DNA of 64,000 bases from Kalaharituber pfeilii (lineage: Eukaryota > Ascomycota > Pezizomycetes > Pezizales > Pezizaceae). A model generated the notes under the pieces. That model was not told where the DNA came from. It did not search any database and saw nothing but the letters and a program-made list of their open reading frames with translations. The translations under genes were made by a program, and so were the position numbers. Positions 11,208 to 23,684 of the stretch are shown one piece after another. The stretch lies in the NCBI GenBank assembly GCA_015179045.1, contig WHUZ01000028.1, positions 310,001-374,000 of the forward strand. Reading direction: 5' to 3'. Within the stretch, counting starts at the first letter, position 1. Each line of letters begins with the position of its first letter.

Positions 11208-11888
11208 TAACAGGGAGAGAGGACACAGGAGATTATGAAGAGGGGACGCGATTGCGTAGCAGAGGGCGAGGAGAATTGGATTTGTCTTCCCTTTATCTCC
11301 TTCGTACTTGGTCTCGTCATAGCAGCCAGGCTGGTATACGAGTAACGATCCTAAATGAAACATGAACAAGAGGACGTCCCTCCTATATGCAGTGGAGGAA
11401 GAGCACGGTTCCATAGCGCACTTCCGCCTCCTTTCAACAACGAGTACTGAGGGGTTCCAAATCAACGGGCATGCCGGGTGCTTGTAATCAAGCACGTCGA
11501 CGCCGTAAGGCTTCCACCTATAGACATCAAAGTTATTCTGGATTTCGTTATTTGTCTTACTTTCCTACAACCGTTGTAATATTGCGGAATGTTTTGGTAA
11601 ATCATGGTTGCGGATTATTGTTTTTTCAACATGCATTCTTTCAAGTGTCTTTCCAAAGGTGATAGTTCGCGATATACTTGCGCGTAGCAAGAGCGAAATA
11701 TGCCAGGGCCTAATTGATGGCCCACATTCTGTAATCCCCAGACTTATCAAAATCCACAACCAAAGTCTCTTCATCTTTCACACACGTCGACCGTGCCCTC
11801 TAATAGTCCAGATTAACTTCTCAAGTCCATAATTTAATATGCATGATTGGTTCTAAGAGCTGTTCGTTCCCCCCTGCTGCTCACACTG

Positions 11889-11945
11889 GACATATCTCGC
11901 CGTAGTTCTCAGGGCGGTATGCGAGTAATGATATATCAAAAAAGA
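11889..11945 (+). mobile_element. Type B hairpin end with A-rich tail
   Basis: ctcgccgtagttctcagggcg … tatgcgagtaatgatatat followed by an A/G-rich tail. Both hairpin arms (CTCGC/GCGAG) are kept. No clear TSD, so older than most copies. Confidence 0.6.
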
Positions 11946-12029
11946 AAAGAAGAATAAAAGAAGACATCGGACATTTTCGGTATTTCCTGTTCTCGTGCCC
12001 AGACTCTCATGCTCGCTTTTCTGACTTCT

Positions 12030-12067
12030 CTTACCTCCACTCCCCCAATTCTGGGGAGAGAGGTAAG
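12030..12067. repeat. Imperfect inverted repeat
   Basis: cttacctc (12030-12037) pairs with gaggtaag (12060-12067), and an inner CCCC/GGGG pair extends the stem. Function unknown. Confidence 0.55.
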
Positions 12068-14676
12068 GTGGTGGAGATGTAGGTGGTAGAGATGGAGGTG
12101 GTGGAGTGGAGGATGGGAAGTATACACTTCTCGTTGGGACAGCGAATGCAGTGAGTTACCCCCCTCAGCCCCAGCTATATTTTGCTGGTATTATTACGAA
12201 TTCTGGAATCATATGCAAGCAGGTCAGCGACGGCTGAATACCGAAACAAAAATTAGGAATATTGAGAACAAGAAGAAGAAAATAATTGTTACATGAGCAT
12301 GACCTCAGTCTCCGCACTGAACCGCGGTGCGCCCACATCCCCCGTGCACCCACACGTTAGTTGCTTATTTTATTTGCTTGCTTAAAGGGGAGGCAGCAGC
12401 TCTTGTTTCGGAATTCAACGCCCACCAAAGTCAGACTTTCTCCGTTGACCATGTTATAGTCCAAATGTACGGAGAGCCACTTATTACCGACTGATTGCTT
12501 CGTTGTAGGGGACATAGCCCATCTCGCCTCGGAATCAGCAACCCAAGTCAGCCAGGCTTTCCTCCGCTGACCATATTATAGACCTGGTCCGTCTAGAACC
12601 ATCATACCCACCACTTTGATGTGATCCCTCGCAATACCCATCAATCCCGCGTGTACCCGCAAGGAGCTTCCTTGCAAGCGCTACATTCCCGGGTTGTTTT
12701 TGGAATTCGCTATTAACGTAGTCGGAATTTTTTCTCCGCCGACGACCTATGTTGATCTGTTCTATCTGAAACCCCAACGTACCCATATGCAATTGGTATA
12801 AATCCCAGATGCTAACCCCCAGATTTAACGAAATGAAAGAAAACTGGCCTATTCATCAGAATGACAAATAGAAAAAAGAGTGGTATATGGAAGCGGTCGA
12901 TCTACCACGAAGAAGAGTGCGTTATACCCGCCGGAGGGAAGTGCAATGGTATACGTAGGACATGCGGTAATGCGGGGTCCGGAATTGCGAAATGCAGTGT
13001 TGTGAAAGGCGGAGGTATTAGATTGCGAAAGACGGGCATGCGAGAGGCGGTGACACGAGTGGCAGGAGACGGGGGTGGGAGAGGCGGAGAAACGACAGGA
13101 AGGCAGGTAAAAAATGGAGGTGGGGAGAAGCGAGTTGGGAGCTCTGTCAGGAGGCGCTCATCTAGAAGTCGAGGCTCTTAATCCGCTGCCGCTTCTCAGT
13201 TGTGCTGTTCCCTATTGACACTGGCACTAATGGGCCATCATCCGTGTGAGTCCCATGCCGTTATCAACCCTGACTGTAAACTGGAATTGAGGTGCAGAGG
13301 TAATTTCGGCTTAACGGTGGATACTGTTTGCAAGAGGGGTTGTCAGAAGGGCTGTAAGAGGTATCGTCGGAGCGGCTGTCAAAGGGGCTGTCGGAGGGGC
13401 TGTCGGAGATGGGTGGCGCAGGTTGGGTGGTGGTGGAGGGGGGGGCATGGGGAGGTGGAAGAAAGGGATTTATAACAGAGAAGGTAGGACAGGCGGAGGT
13501 GGGAGAGAAAGAGGGGTCGGAGAAGCAGCGGGAGAATTGATGAGAGAAGCGGCGATGCGAGATGGGGAGAAAGAGGCAGAGATGTAAGCGCGGAGGTGAA
13601 GAAGGGCTAGGAAATGGGTGGGAAAAGTGGTTTGAGGGGCTGTGGGGGATGGTAAGAGCGGTTGTCGGAGACGCTGTCAGAGCTGGCAGAGGGGCTGGGA
13701 GACGCGGCGGTACAAGAGGAGGAGTTGTGTACTTTCCGAACTGCCCTACTGAAGCCTGTGGTTTGTTATTGTTCTTCACTTTCAAGCCTCATCGTGTAAA
13801 AATCTGATCAATCATGATCGTAATTGAGCTTTAAAACCATGACTTGAATACCCTGCGAACAAAATGAGATGAGTTTAGCGATCAAGTGAGGTGAATAAAT
13901 GTCAAAGCTCTCACATTACTAATGGACTTGATGTGATCGCCTCACCGCTGCCATGTGACTAGAGCTACAACCTCAGCGCCGGAGTAAACAACAAACAGAT
14001 GCATGAGCAGGGGTACAGGTCGTGGTTTAGAAACCAACCCCGGTCATTCAGGTGAGCTTGCTGGCAGCGTCATGGGGAAGTTCCGGAGCCACATATTTGC
14101 AAGTTGGGTGCGAGGTTCGCAATTTCTATCCAGGCCACGTTCAGGGAACTCGTCAGAGATATCCCCGAGGATTGTGTACTACTTGCAGACAAATGATATC
14201 AATTGCAACTGATTTTGGAATACGGGCGCTGCAAAGTAGCGCTAGCCAAGCACTGTGGGAGATCTTCTTGAGCTGAGGTTGTACTTGACTACCAGTGTGC
14301 TATGCTCTGGGTTCCACCCATCATCTAAGGTACTGGTACAGGAGTCTCCGCCCAATCCAACTCCTTTCGATTTTCGCAATCTGACTCCCTCCCAGTCTCG
14401 CATTCTCATTTGCGTACTCAAAAGCACCTTGCAACCAGAGATTTGCTCAGTTGCCGATAAAGTGAACTGAAATGCCGGATTCGTGATGGATTCGATCCTC
14501 ATATTGGAATGCTGCTGCCCCCCAAATAGAAATATGTATGTGAGCAGCTAGGTCCAAAGAGCGGTTCTCACGGGCATAGTATTTTGCTGCGCACCAAAAT
14601 CAATAAAATTCAACTCACAATGAAACTTTGGATAAAAGATTATAAACTGGTTTGCTGCTTCCAATTCTGTACAGTA

Positions 14677-14768
14677 GAAGCGAAGTGCAAGAGGCATGTA
14701 TTCTGCACAGCAGAGGGCGAGGGCGGTATGAAAGCGAAGTGCAAGAGGCGTGTATTCTGCACAGTAGA
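14677..14768 (+). repeat. Tandem-type 39-bp direct repeat
   Basis: Two copies of gcgaagtgcaagaggc.tgtattctgcacag.agag, near 14679-14715 and 14732-14768, separated by about 15 bp. Confidence 0.7.
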
Positions 14769-15723
14769 GGTATTCCGGAGGGGGGATCAAAGAGCGAAAA
14801 AAAAGAAAAAAAAAAAAAAAAAAGGCTGTATTAGTAAGCGAAATGAAGTGTTACATAGTGTTCATTAAAGCGGAATATGCGTAGGTTGTCTGGTTCATGC
14901 AGTTACTGCATCAGAGAACTGACTTGTTGAGTTTACGAGATGCATGCAGCTCGTTACTGTGTTAATTCAGCCAAGACTCATTCTCGTAGCCACCCCTTCC
15001 GCTTATTAATGCCTTTTCGCCAGAGGGGCGGGCCGGCAGCTTAGTACCAACACCAAATCAAGGGGGTGACAAATTATGTATCCACAACACCACAACTGGA
15101 ATTTTAAATCTCGTAAATCTATAGTATTTGCTATTGCGAACAATTCTACGAGATCAGAAGAAAATAAAAAAAAAAACTGCACATGTGAATAGGAAAATAA
15201 AAGAGGACATTTTGTATGAGAGATGGTCAAAAATGTAACGTGCCAAGAAGGCAAAAATTTCCTAAATGGGCAATTTTCATTCTTACTCAGCTAGTCTTGG
15301 CATATTTCTCCTGAGTATTGCATGCATATTATGCAATTTTGCTGCATGCAATGCAATAAGTACTATCTAAACACGACAATGCAAGGGACTTGGCATGAGA
15401 CTAACTCAAAGGAGTAAATAAAAGCGAAAAAAAGCTGCTGACTAATGGTCGAGCGAAATGTTACAAGCTGCCGGCACCATAATTGTCCTTCCGGTTTAAT
15501 TTGTATCCGGTTCCGAGGATAGTTTCCTCCTTTCGGGGCTGAACGAATTCTACTTCAATTTGAGCCCAGGAAATGAGTTCAGCAAGCTTTAGTAAGTATC
15601 AGTTTTCTATGGGAATCGGAAGGAGAAGGAAAGTGAAATTTCGGAGCTGCTGGTTTTCAGCTCCCAGCATTCCGGAATTCCCCCAGAGCAACCCCGCAAA
15701 CAAGGCGCGATTACAAGGTTCTA

Positions 15724-15805
15724 ACTATGATAGTTTTTTTTTTTTTCTGTTTTTTTATAAATCATTACTCGCATGCCGCCCCATAGGCTATGGCGAGACT
15801 ATGAT
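15724..15805 (-). mobile_element. Type B hairpin/poly-A mini-retroposon
   Basis: TSD actatgat at 15724-15731 and 15798-15805. A T-rich tail is followed by the complement of the complete family B hairpin (CTCGCC … GCGAG). The body starts at the hairpin base. Confidence 0.82.
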
Positions 15806-16895
15806 CGATTGGGCGCGATGCAAAGGAAACATCAGCGCGTCTGGGATCAAGGGTAGACGCCACTTCCTTAGATTGTATATCGAGCACTACAAAATAAATT
15901 TATTGTCGCTCAACTGGCATTCCTAGTAGTAGCTAGATTACCCAGCAGTTGGAATGAGTACTTGTACTGTAGCACTCTGCGGAGTGCATAAAGTCTCTAC
16001 GCTTCTGGCTATCTTGCAAGCTGTAGAAAAAGAGAAGGATAACACAGGATGCGACAAGGCTGGATTCCTTAATTCACTAATATGATGAGGCTTCCAGAGC
16101 CACACATATACAGAAATACAGTTGCATACCAAACCAAAGGATCGCAGCTAAGCATTCGGTCTGCCAAGTATGGAGAGTGCACAGCCTGCCTCATTGCCCC
16201 CGCTGATATGCAAGACAACTCTGAGATTGACAATCATGTCCAACCGGTCATTGCATGTCCCTTAGTTAGTCATTGTTTCCAACACAAGTGGCTCAAGTGG
16301 TGGAGGGAAGTCCAGCGAATCAGGCGTGCAGCGGTTGCTATAGAAACTGTACAAAGGTCTGGTATACATAACCTAGTGTCGTAACCAGTTGTAACCCGCT
16401 AATGCTAGCCTTCACTATGCAACCGTCGATTTTCAGCTTTTGCTCCCTGTACAGTAAGTACACCGTGATGAAACGATCTAGGGACGAAGGAAGTACCGCG
16501 AATTATGTAGTCCTAGGGAGTACAGCAATAGATACAAGAGATGGTAAAACAATGGTCCGTTTTGTAGAGTGTTATAAGCAAAGAAAATGGAAAACCAAGG
16601 GGCAATGGCTAGAAAAGAGGCGGAAGCGAGAGCAATAATCACAGTGGGAATACGAGCCGAGAATTCGGCTCAGGCTCACTTACATTTTCGTTTACCCCGC
16701 TTTGTGTAGAGCCGCAACTCCGCTCGAGGTCGTAGTTGGCAACATATATGTAGTTTAATTTCTGAACCACAACAAACACCCAGCTCCGATTATTCCAAAA
16801 TATTCGCATTGATCCTGATAAATTTGGCAACTTCACGAAACACATCTAGATAGGGTTACTTCATTCACTTTCTGCCAATTTTCTTACACTTGCAA
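15806..16895. other. Intergenic upstream of the NLR gene
   Basis: Contains an ATG-started 100-codon frame (16082-16384) with no recognisable domain or splice context. Nothing else supported. Confidence 0.4.
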
Positions 16896-19800
16896 ATGGA
16901 TCCCTTTTCCATTTCGACCGCAGCTGCTGGTTTCGTCGCTTTGACAATTGAGCTTGTTAAGATCCTGACAGATTACACCAGCAAGGTCAAGTCCGCCCCA
17001 CAAGATGCTCATAACTTACTCATTGAGATCACTGCACTGAGTCACATCCTGAACCAGCTGATAAGGTTCTTGAGAGAGGAAGATATTAGAGGGAATTTTC
17101 ATGAAACCTCCACACTTTGTGTTGTAGTTGCCATCTGTAGGAGCAAGATCGAAAGTCTGCATCCAATCTTAGTCAAGTTCCAAACTTCGGGTGCAAAAAC
17201 ATTTGGAGGCTTCAGTGACCGCATGAAATGGCCTTTCAAAAAGCAAGATTGCAACGCGGCGGTGCAGACATTACATCGCTGCACCCAAACGATTGAATTT
17301 TCACTAACTATTGCAAATTGGTATTTTCCAATAATTAAGCCTTCTCATTCTTTGTATTGATTGCTGACTCTTCTGGATCCCAGCGAACTTCTCTCTAAGA
17401 CCTCATGCGAAGTAATGACCGGGTTATCACAGCAAAAGCAGCAAATAGACTCGGCTATGACGCTCTTTCCCACTATCCCAGCTGAGATGTCCAAAATGAG
17501 TACTACGCTTGGTGAGGTTTTGAGCTTTGTCTCAACTCTTGATCAATTAGCGCTTGATATGCATCAAATCAAGCTTGGTGTGCAGAATTTGCAACTTAAC
17601 ATGGATGGTATGTACTCAAGATTATAGTGTTGTAGTCCGTGGTAATACGTACTTACCTCTTGGCCAGCTGAGAATATGGAAAAACTGTTAGCATGGTTGT
17701 CTCCACTTGAACCGCAGAAAAGGCATCAAGATATCAAATCCAGCCGACTTGAAAACACAGCAACCTGGATACTTCAGACGACCCAGTTCAAGTCTTGGCT
17801 AGGCAGCGACATTGGAGCGCCAAATGAACGGGTCTTAAGCTGCTATGGGATGCCTGGCGCTGGGAAAACAGTCATCACGTACGTATACCTGGCAATTATC
17901 AGTACTATATCCCAGCATGTATTTTAGTGCAGCCCCACTAACGGTTCTTGAAGATCTGTGGTCATTGATCATCTATCACATACGGTTGAGCAACCAAGAA
18001 CTGCTGTCATCTACCTCTACTGTGACTATCGAGACCAAGCAGCACAGGTCCCCCTACACCTAGTTGGCAGCCTAGTGAAGCAATTGGTGCTCAAATTCAT
18101 GTCATCATCTCAACCTTTACCTGACATGGTCCTGAAGCGGTTTGAATCTGCTAGAACATCTCATGCAAGACTGGAACTTGGTGCTGCCAGGACTATGCTA
18201 AAAGATCTGTTACAACAACTTGACCTCACGTTGATCTGCATTGACGCAGTTGATGAATTGGAACACCAAACAAGAAGAGAGTTACTCACCTTGGCTAAGG
18301 ATATTTTGCATGTTTGGCATTCCCATTCCAAAACTGAGTCCGATATCAGTACAGTACGATTATTCTTCACAGGGCGGACGCATGTTAAGGACCAGGTTTG
18401 TCGATATCTTGGGGAACAGGTGGGGTCATTAGAGATTGTGGCTAAGGAGGACGACATCCGAAAATACATTGTGCACAAAATTGAGAGTGATCCATGGCAA
18501 GATGATGAAAACATGAATAGCGCTCTCAAGGAGGAAATATTAGACACATTGCTGCAGAAGTCGCAGGGAATGTATGTTGATATATACTACATAAGCCATA
18601 TTCCTATTAACCGTTTGTTAGGTTCCTGCTACCTACGCTCCACATCGACATGATTTTACCAAACCGGACGGTATCAAAGCGAAGAGCGGCACTGCACAAT
18701 CTACCAACAGATCTCTACGCTGCTTACGAGAGAACTATATCCAGAATTCAACAGTCGCGAAGCAGTGCTGAGATAGGCATGAAAGTGCTCATGTGGATAT
18801 GTCTGTCCAAAAGACCATTACAAGTGACGGAACTCTGCCATGCCCTCAGCGTGGAGGATAGCGACACGGAGCTAGATCAGAACAATGTTCCTTCTGCAAA
18901 GATATTGCTCGACTGCTCCTATGGCTTAGTCATTATTGATAGTGAGATCTCCGCTGTGCGTCTGGTGCACTATACACTCCAACAATATTTTGCATCACAC
19001 CATAAAAAACACTTTCCAACTGGTCAGATGTCTCTCGCAAGGACATGTTTAACATACCTAAATTTCAGCGCTCTAGCTCATCCTTGTAGTTCGAAAGCTG
19101 AGCTTGACCGACTTAAAGTGGAATTTCCGTTGCTGAACTATGCTGCTTGTCAGTGGGGTCACCATGCGCGAAAGCAGTGTGACGAATCTGTAGAGGCCCT
19201 AGCTGTTAAGCTACTTCGGTCACATAATAATCCCGCAGCAGTGCAGGAACTGACCTGTTGTCTGAGACGTTTGGACGTTCGCCATTCGCGTGTTGGCATC
19301 TGGAGCGCTGGATCCCAGGTAAACTTCGGTGGGATACATGCAGTTGCCTACTTTGGAAATGAGAGTATTCTGCGGGTGTTACTGGAAGCTTCAAACCCAA
19401 ATTTAAATGCCAAATGCGAGTACGGTTACACACCATTGTTATACGCCGTCATCTACAAAAACGAGGGTGTGGTGCGATTGCTCCTTGAGCGACCGGATGT
19501 CGACGTCAATGCAAGGGATTTCACCCACTGTAGCGACGGCCAGAGCCCGCTTACACACGCCGCTAAGCGAGGTCATGAGGGGATAGTGCGCTTGCTTCTG
19601 GGCCGAGTCGATGTCGACATAAACGCAACGGATGCTGATGTGTATAGCGAAGGCCAGACGGCACTTTCACACGCCGCTGAGCGAGGCCATGAGGCTATAG
19701 TGCGCTTGCTCCTTACGCTAGCAGATATTGACGTGAATAAAAGGGACAAGTCCATCTATTCAAAGGGGCGAACTCCGTTATTATGGGCCATGGAGAAAAG

Positions 19801-21406
19801 CCATGAGGGTATAGTGCGCTTGCTCCTTGAGCGAACTGGTTTAGATGTCAATGCAACGGACAGCTTTGGCAGGTCTCCACTTTTATACGCCACTGAGCGA
19901 GGCGATGAGGCTATAGTGCGCTTGCTCCTCAAGCGAGCTGATGTCGATATCAATGCAACCGATAGCAAAGGCAGATCTCCGCTTTCATATGCCGCTGCTA
20001 AAGCCCATGAGGCTGTAGTGCGCCTGCTCCTTGAACGAACTGATTTAAATATCAATGCAACGGATAGCCATAGCAGAACTCTGCTTTCACACGCTGCTGA
20101 AGGAGGCAATGAGGGTGTAGTATTGCTGCTACTTGAGCGAGCTGATGTGGACATAAATTCAGAAGACGAGCTTGGCAGGTCTCCGCTTTCATACGCCGCT
20201 GAGCAAGGACATGTCGCGGTAGTGCGCCTGTTCCTTGCGCGAGCTGATGTGGACATAAATTTAAAGGATAAGCTTGGCAGGTCTCCACTTTCGTACGCCA
20301 CTGAGCAAGGCTGTAACATGGTAGTGCAGCTGCTCCTTGAGCGACGTGATGTAGAGATCAATGCGACGGATCACGACGGCAGGTCTCCGCTTTCATACGC
20401 TGCTGGGGGTTACTGGGAGAAGAATAAAGCGCACTTGCCGCAGTCGCCGCAGTCGCCGCAGGCGCATCAGCTGCCGAAGTTGTCGAAGATGTCGAAGGTG
20501 ACGAAGTTGCCCTTCCTGCGGTCGCTGTTGCTGCCGCACCGGTCGCATCGCTCTCATTCTCCGACTCCATTCTGGTCAATGGAGCCTGTGATGGTAGGCC
20601 TATTTCTTAAGCGAGCTGACGTCAACATCAATGCAATGGATACCCTTGGCAGGTCTCCGCTTTCGTACGCCGCTAAGCAAGGGCGTGTCGGGGAAGTGCG
20701 ACTGCTGCTTCAGCGAGGTGATGTCAATATCAATGCAATGGATAGCTTTGGCAGGTCTCCGCTTTCATACGCCGCTGGGCAAGGCCATGTCGAGGTAGTG
20801 CGCCTGCTGCTTGGGCGGGCTGATGTCAATATCAATGCAACGGACAGCCTTGGAAGGTCCCCACTTTCATACGCCACTGAGCAAGGCTGTGTGATGGTAG
20901 TGCGCCTCCTCCTTGCGCGAGTCAATATCGAAATCAATGCAACGGATAACCTTGGCAGGTCTCCGCTTTCATACGCTGCTGGAGGTTACTGGGGGAAGGA
21001 TCTAGTGCAGCTACCCTTTAAGCGAGCTGATATCAGTATCAATGCAAGGAATCGCCATTGGTCTCTGCCTGCATCCACTGCGATGGAAGCTGAGGTGGTA
21101 GACCTACTCCTTAAGCGAGCTGATGTCGACATCAATGCCACGGATAGCGTGGGCAGGTCTCCGCTTTCGTACGCCGCTGAGCAAGGCCGTGTTGAGGTAG
21201 TGTGCCTGCTGCTTGCGCGACCTGATGTCGATATCAATGCAATGGATAGCCTTGGGAGGTCTCCGCTTTCGTACGCCGCTGAGCAGGGCCGTGTCGAGGT
21301 AGTGCGTTTGCTCCTTGAGCGAGATGCTGTCGATATCAATGCAACGGACAGCTTTGGAAGGTCTCCACTTTCATATGCCGCTGTGTGTTACTCGGGGCGG
21401 CCGTAG
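16896..21406 (+). CDS. NOD-like receptor: fungal N-domain, NACHT, ankyrin repeats (five exons)
   Basis: Exons 16896-17320, 17384-17607, 17668-17878, 17954-18571 and 18622-21406 join to 4263 nt (1420 residues) in one frame. Introns are 50-75 bp with GT…AG ends. The N-terminus (MDPFSISTAAAGFVALT) is the N-domain of fungal STAND proteins. Walker A is GMPGAGKT (residue ~276), Walker B LICIDAVDEL (~379), the sensor-like string FFTGRTH follows, and a winged-helix-like part ends HYTLQQYF. Residues ~730-1420 hold about 19 ankyrin units of 34 residues (GRSPLSYAAEQG…VRLLLERADVDINATDS). Fungal NLRs are cytosolic switches that detect non-self or damage and can trigger heterokaryon incompatibility or cell death. 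A poor unit at 20401-20590 contains a PQSPQ-rich spacer. A frameshift near 21395 cuts the last repeats: an in-phase continuation runs to 21561. The ATG at 16896 is chosen because the frame upstream starts with TTG. Confidence 0.88.
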
Positions 21407-21561
21407 TGCGCCTCCTTCTCCCGCGAGCTGATATCGTGGTAAACACAAAGGATATCGATGGCAGGTCTCCGCTTTCACTCGCCAGGGAACGAGGCCATCA
21501 GGAAATCGTGCGGTTGCTTGCTGAGCGAGCTGAGGTAGACCTAAAGCCACGGACCACATAA
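21391..21561 (+). pseudogene. Frameshifted C-terminal ankyrin continuation of the NLR
   Basis: In the next frame AAVVRLLLPRADIVV… continues with GRSPLSLARERGHQEIVRLL and ends at TAA 21559-21561. This is another ankyrin unit plus a natural-looking end. A one-base change near 21395 therefore seems to have shortened the protein by about 50 residues, unless it is an assembly error. Confidence 0.65.
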
Positions 21562-22719
21562 AGGGGAGAGTTGTGGCCAAATGTAGCTGCGTGTATATAT
21601 AGCGGAGTAGGGGCACAATCCTATGGTGTATCACCTGATCGGCCATAAAGCAAAGGAGCTTGAGAGGTGCAAAAACAAAGGATGTAGGTGCAGGAACGTA
21701 TTGAAAACATCCACGGAATGAGTGTAGTCTGGTCAAGGGGAGCAGAAGTCGGCAGTTTTAAGGAATCAGAGTTGATGTTTTGTTTTGTTATTTTTCTGCT
21801 TTCTTACCTTGTTGGTATTGTTACTATGAAATTATTATTCTTATTTTTCTTTTTCTTGAGTTTATTAACTGTATGCAGCTCTGGTGGGCTATGAAGAGGT
21901 ATGGTTAGCTTGTGTGAAGGGAACTTTATATAAAATTTAGCCACATAACATGACTCAGGACATGCACTACAATTGTAGGTGTGAATAAAGTCAAATACAG
22001 GTGTAACTGAGATTATATCTCTACAGCGATCCATGGTATTTATAATAGAGGCAGATATCATTGTAGGCTATAGCGAGAAGTCTAATACTACCCTTCGTCT
22101 TACTGATTCAATGTTATCTCTCTCTCCTGTCCGTAGCCCCTTTCTTTTAACTGCACAAAGCATTCCTCAAAGGGTGGGAAAATACGCGCAGACCCTCATG
22201 CCAGCGACTCCTGTTGCCGAATAACGAATAATTGCTGTACCTAATCCTAACTGCCACAGGTCGCTAGCTCTCATGATGATAGTCAGTTGTTCATCCCTTT
22301 AGCCCGAGGGCGTTCTGAGTTCCTGCTCTTATAAAACAATTGAGAAAGTTGAGTTGGGGGGTTTGCAAAGTATGCAGCGAAGAAATTGAGGAACCAACGT
22401 ATTGGCTAAGGGATGCAAGAGATGGCCGAAGCCAAAGGCACCAACTACAGAAGAATTGCGAGGTGGAAGGGGGAAAGGATAAGGCGCAGGGATGGTTGAA
22501 AGAGGTGGTAGAGGTGCAGGAGAGAAGCGAGAAGGTCATGGGGGCGATAGGAGTTACCATTGCAGCAGCGGAGGCACTGGAGGAGGAGCGGAGGAAAAGC
22601 ATTGCAAGAGTGTGAGGAAAGAGGGGAGGCAGCGGACCAATCTCTGGGAAGCTTACACTCCAGCCAGCGCGCTTAAACAGGCAGCTAACTGGACAAGTCT
22701 GCAGAATATTCCGCAGCTC
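21562..22719. other. Intergenic, with an unassigned frame near the LINE target site
   Basis: 22340-22615 plus is an open frame rich in glutamate and arginine with CKVCSEE near its start. The minus frame 22291-22733 is also open and runs through the LINE target site in phase with 29918-30292. Neither has a recognised domain. Confidence 0.4.
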
Positions 22720-23153
22720 TTGTAGGGAAGGTCCAGCGATCACCGACAACTACTTCTACAGAACGAGCGCTTGGAAGAAGACAACCTTCCGGGCACATCC
22801 AGAAGACGTAAGTTACACCAAAGCGAAGCTCGGGACCGCCCGAGAAAGAATATCACCTTCATTGTACAGAATTCAGAAGATTGCGAGTCGTTTTCCCAAG
22901 GTCAAGTTTTCAGAGTCTTTCTGAAGAGTCCCCATACAATTTTGAGGAATAGGGGCAGTTACATCTAATTGGTGCTAGCATAGCCCCGGCGGTGTGGACT
23001 GACCTATTGATTTAAACCTGAAAGGGAATAGCGGCTAAGAACAGGCAATACCTGCCGAATACAGCAAGGCGCGATCAGCGGTGACATACCATATAAGGTA
23101 GTGATACAAGCGGCAGGTTTCAGAAACGGAAATAAGTCAAGGAAGCAGAAAGA

Positions 23154-23684
23154 ATGTCGGAAGAAGCAGTACAGGGGATGGAATTCTTAGGACCAGTGGG
23201 GGACGGCTGGACAGGGGCGGTATATGTTATGGACAGAAACTGTGTGTGGGGAGTAAAGGATATCCACACCTGGGAGACGAAGAACTGGTGGCTGGCACGG
23301 CTAGGAGAAGAGGGAGATATTATTACAGTCAAGGAAAAGATAGAAAGGGCATGGAAGAAGGGAGGAGAATATGATGGACAGTTAGATATGATAGAGGAGA
23401 TGAGAAAAGATGCGGTGGAGGCAGCATTGGCAAGAGGAACACCGGAGGTAATGTGGGTAGATACAGAAGAGCTAACAGACCTCGAGAAGGTAGCGGAGGT
23501 GGTGAGATTGTGGGGTCCAGATGCTGCTATGTTCAGGCGGTATGTGGAAGGGGAAGAGGAGATCGCGGTACAGAGAGAGACGGTGGAAGTACTGGAGAAT
23601 GCAACCAGAGAGTGCATTACAGTAAGGAAAGGTAATATTGTAGTTTTTGAGAAGCAACAGGTAACCCTAGAGTTACGAGAGTAA
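23154..23684 (+). CDS. First ORF of the family A LINE (unknown function)
   Basis: An intact 176-residue frame starting MSEEAVQGMEFLGPVGDGW. I recognise no domain. Tryptophans cluster near residues 19-45 (WGVKDIHTWETKNWWLAR), and the C-terminal half is acidic. Its stop overlaps the next start as TAATG (23682-23686), the arrangement associated with termination-reinitiation between LINE ORFs. It may be a separate small protein or the N-terminal piece of gag split by an old mutation. It is intact while the downstream ORFs are broken. Confidence 0.6.
   Translation: MSEEAVQGMEFLGPVGDGWTGAVYVMDRNCVWGVKDIHTWETKNWWLARLGEEGDIITVKEKIERAWKKGGEYDGQLDMIEEMRKDAVEAALARGTPEVMWVDTEELTDLEKVAEVVRLWGPDAAMFRRYVEGEEEIAVQRETVEVLENATRECITVRKGNIVVFEKQQVTLELRE

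Larger units (their letters stand above)
11208..15723. other. Long stretch without a supported gene
   Basis: Contains a type B end (11889-11945), a hairpin (12030-12067), a diverged direct repeat of about 45 bp (near 12423 and 12540, both with …gaccat.ttatag), purine- and G-rich low complexity (12950-13700) with ggctgtcggagg microrepeats, a 39-bp direct repeat (14677-14768) and an A-rich run at 14799-14823. Open frames in the G-rich part are arginine/cysteine low-complexity products and are not convincing genes. Confidence 0.45.

Noticed and set aside
13200..13475. Cysteine/arginine-rich open frame
   Set aside because: It lacks an ATG at its start and arises from ggctgtcggagg-type low-complexity DNA; the opposite strand is equally open.
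14799..14823. Poly-A run as a retroposon tail
   Set aside because: No hairpin end of either family precedes it and no TSD is visible.
19573..21339. Minus-strand ORFs under the ankyrin array
   Set aside because: They are repetitive shadow frames of the ankyrin repeats with no independent evidence.
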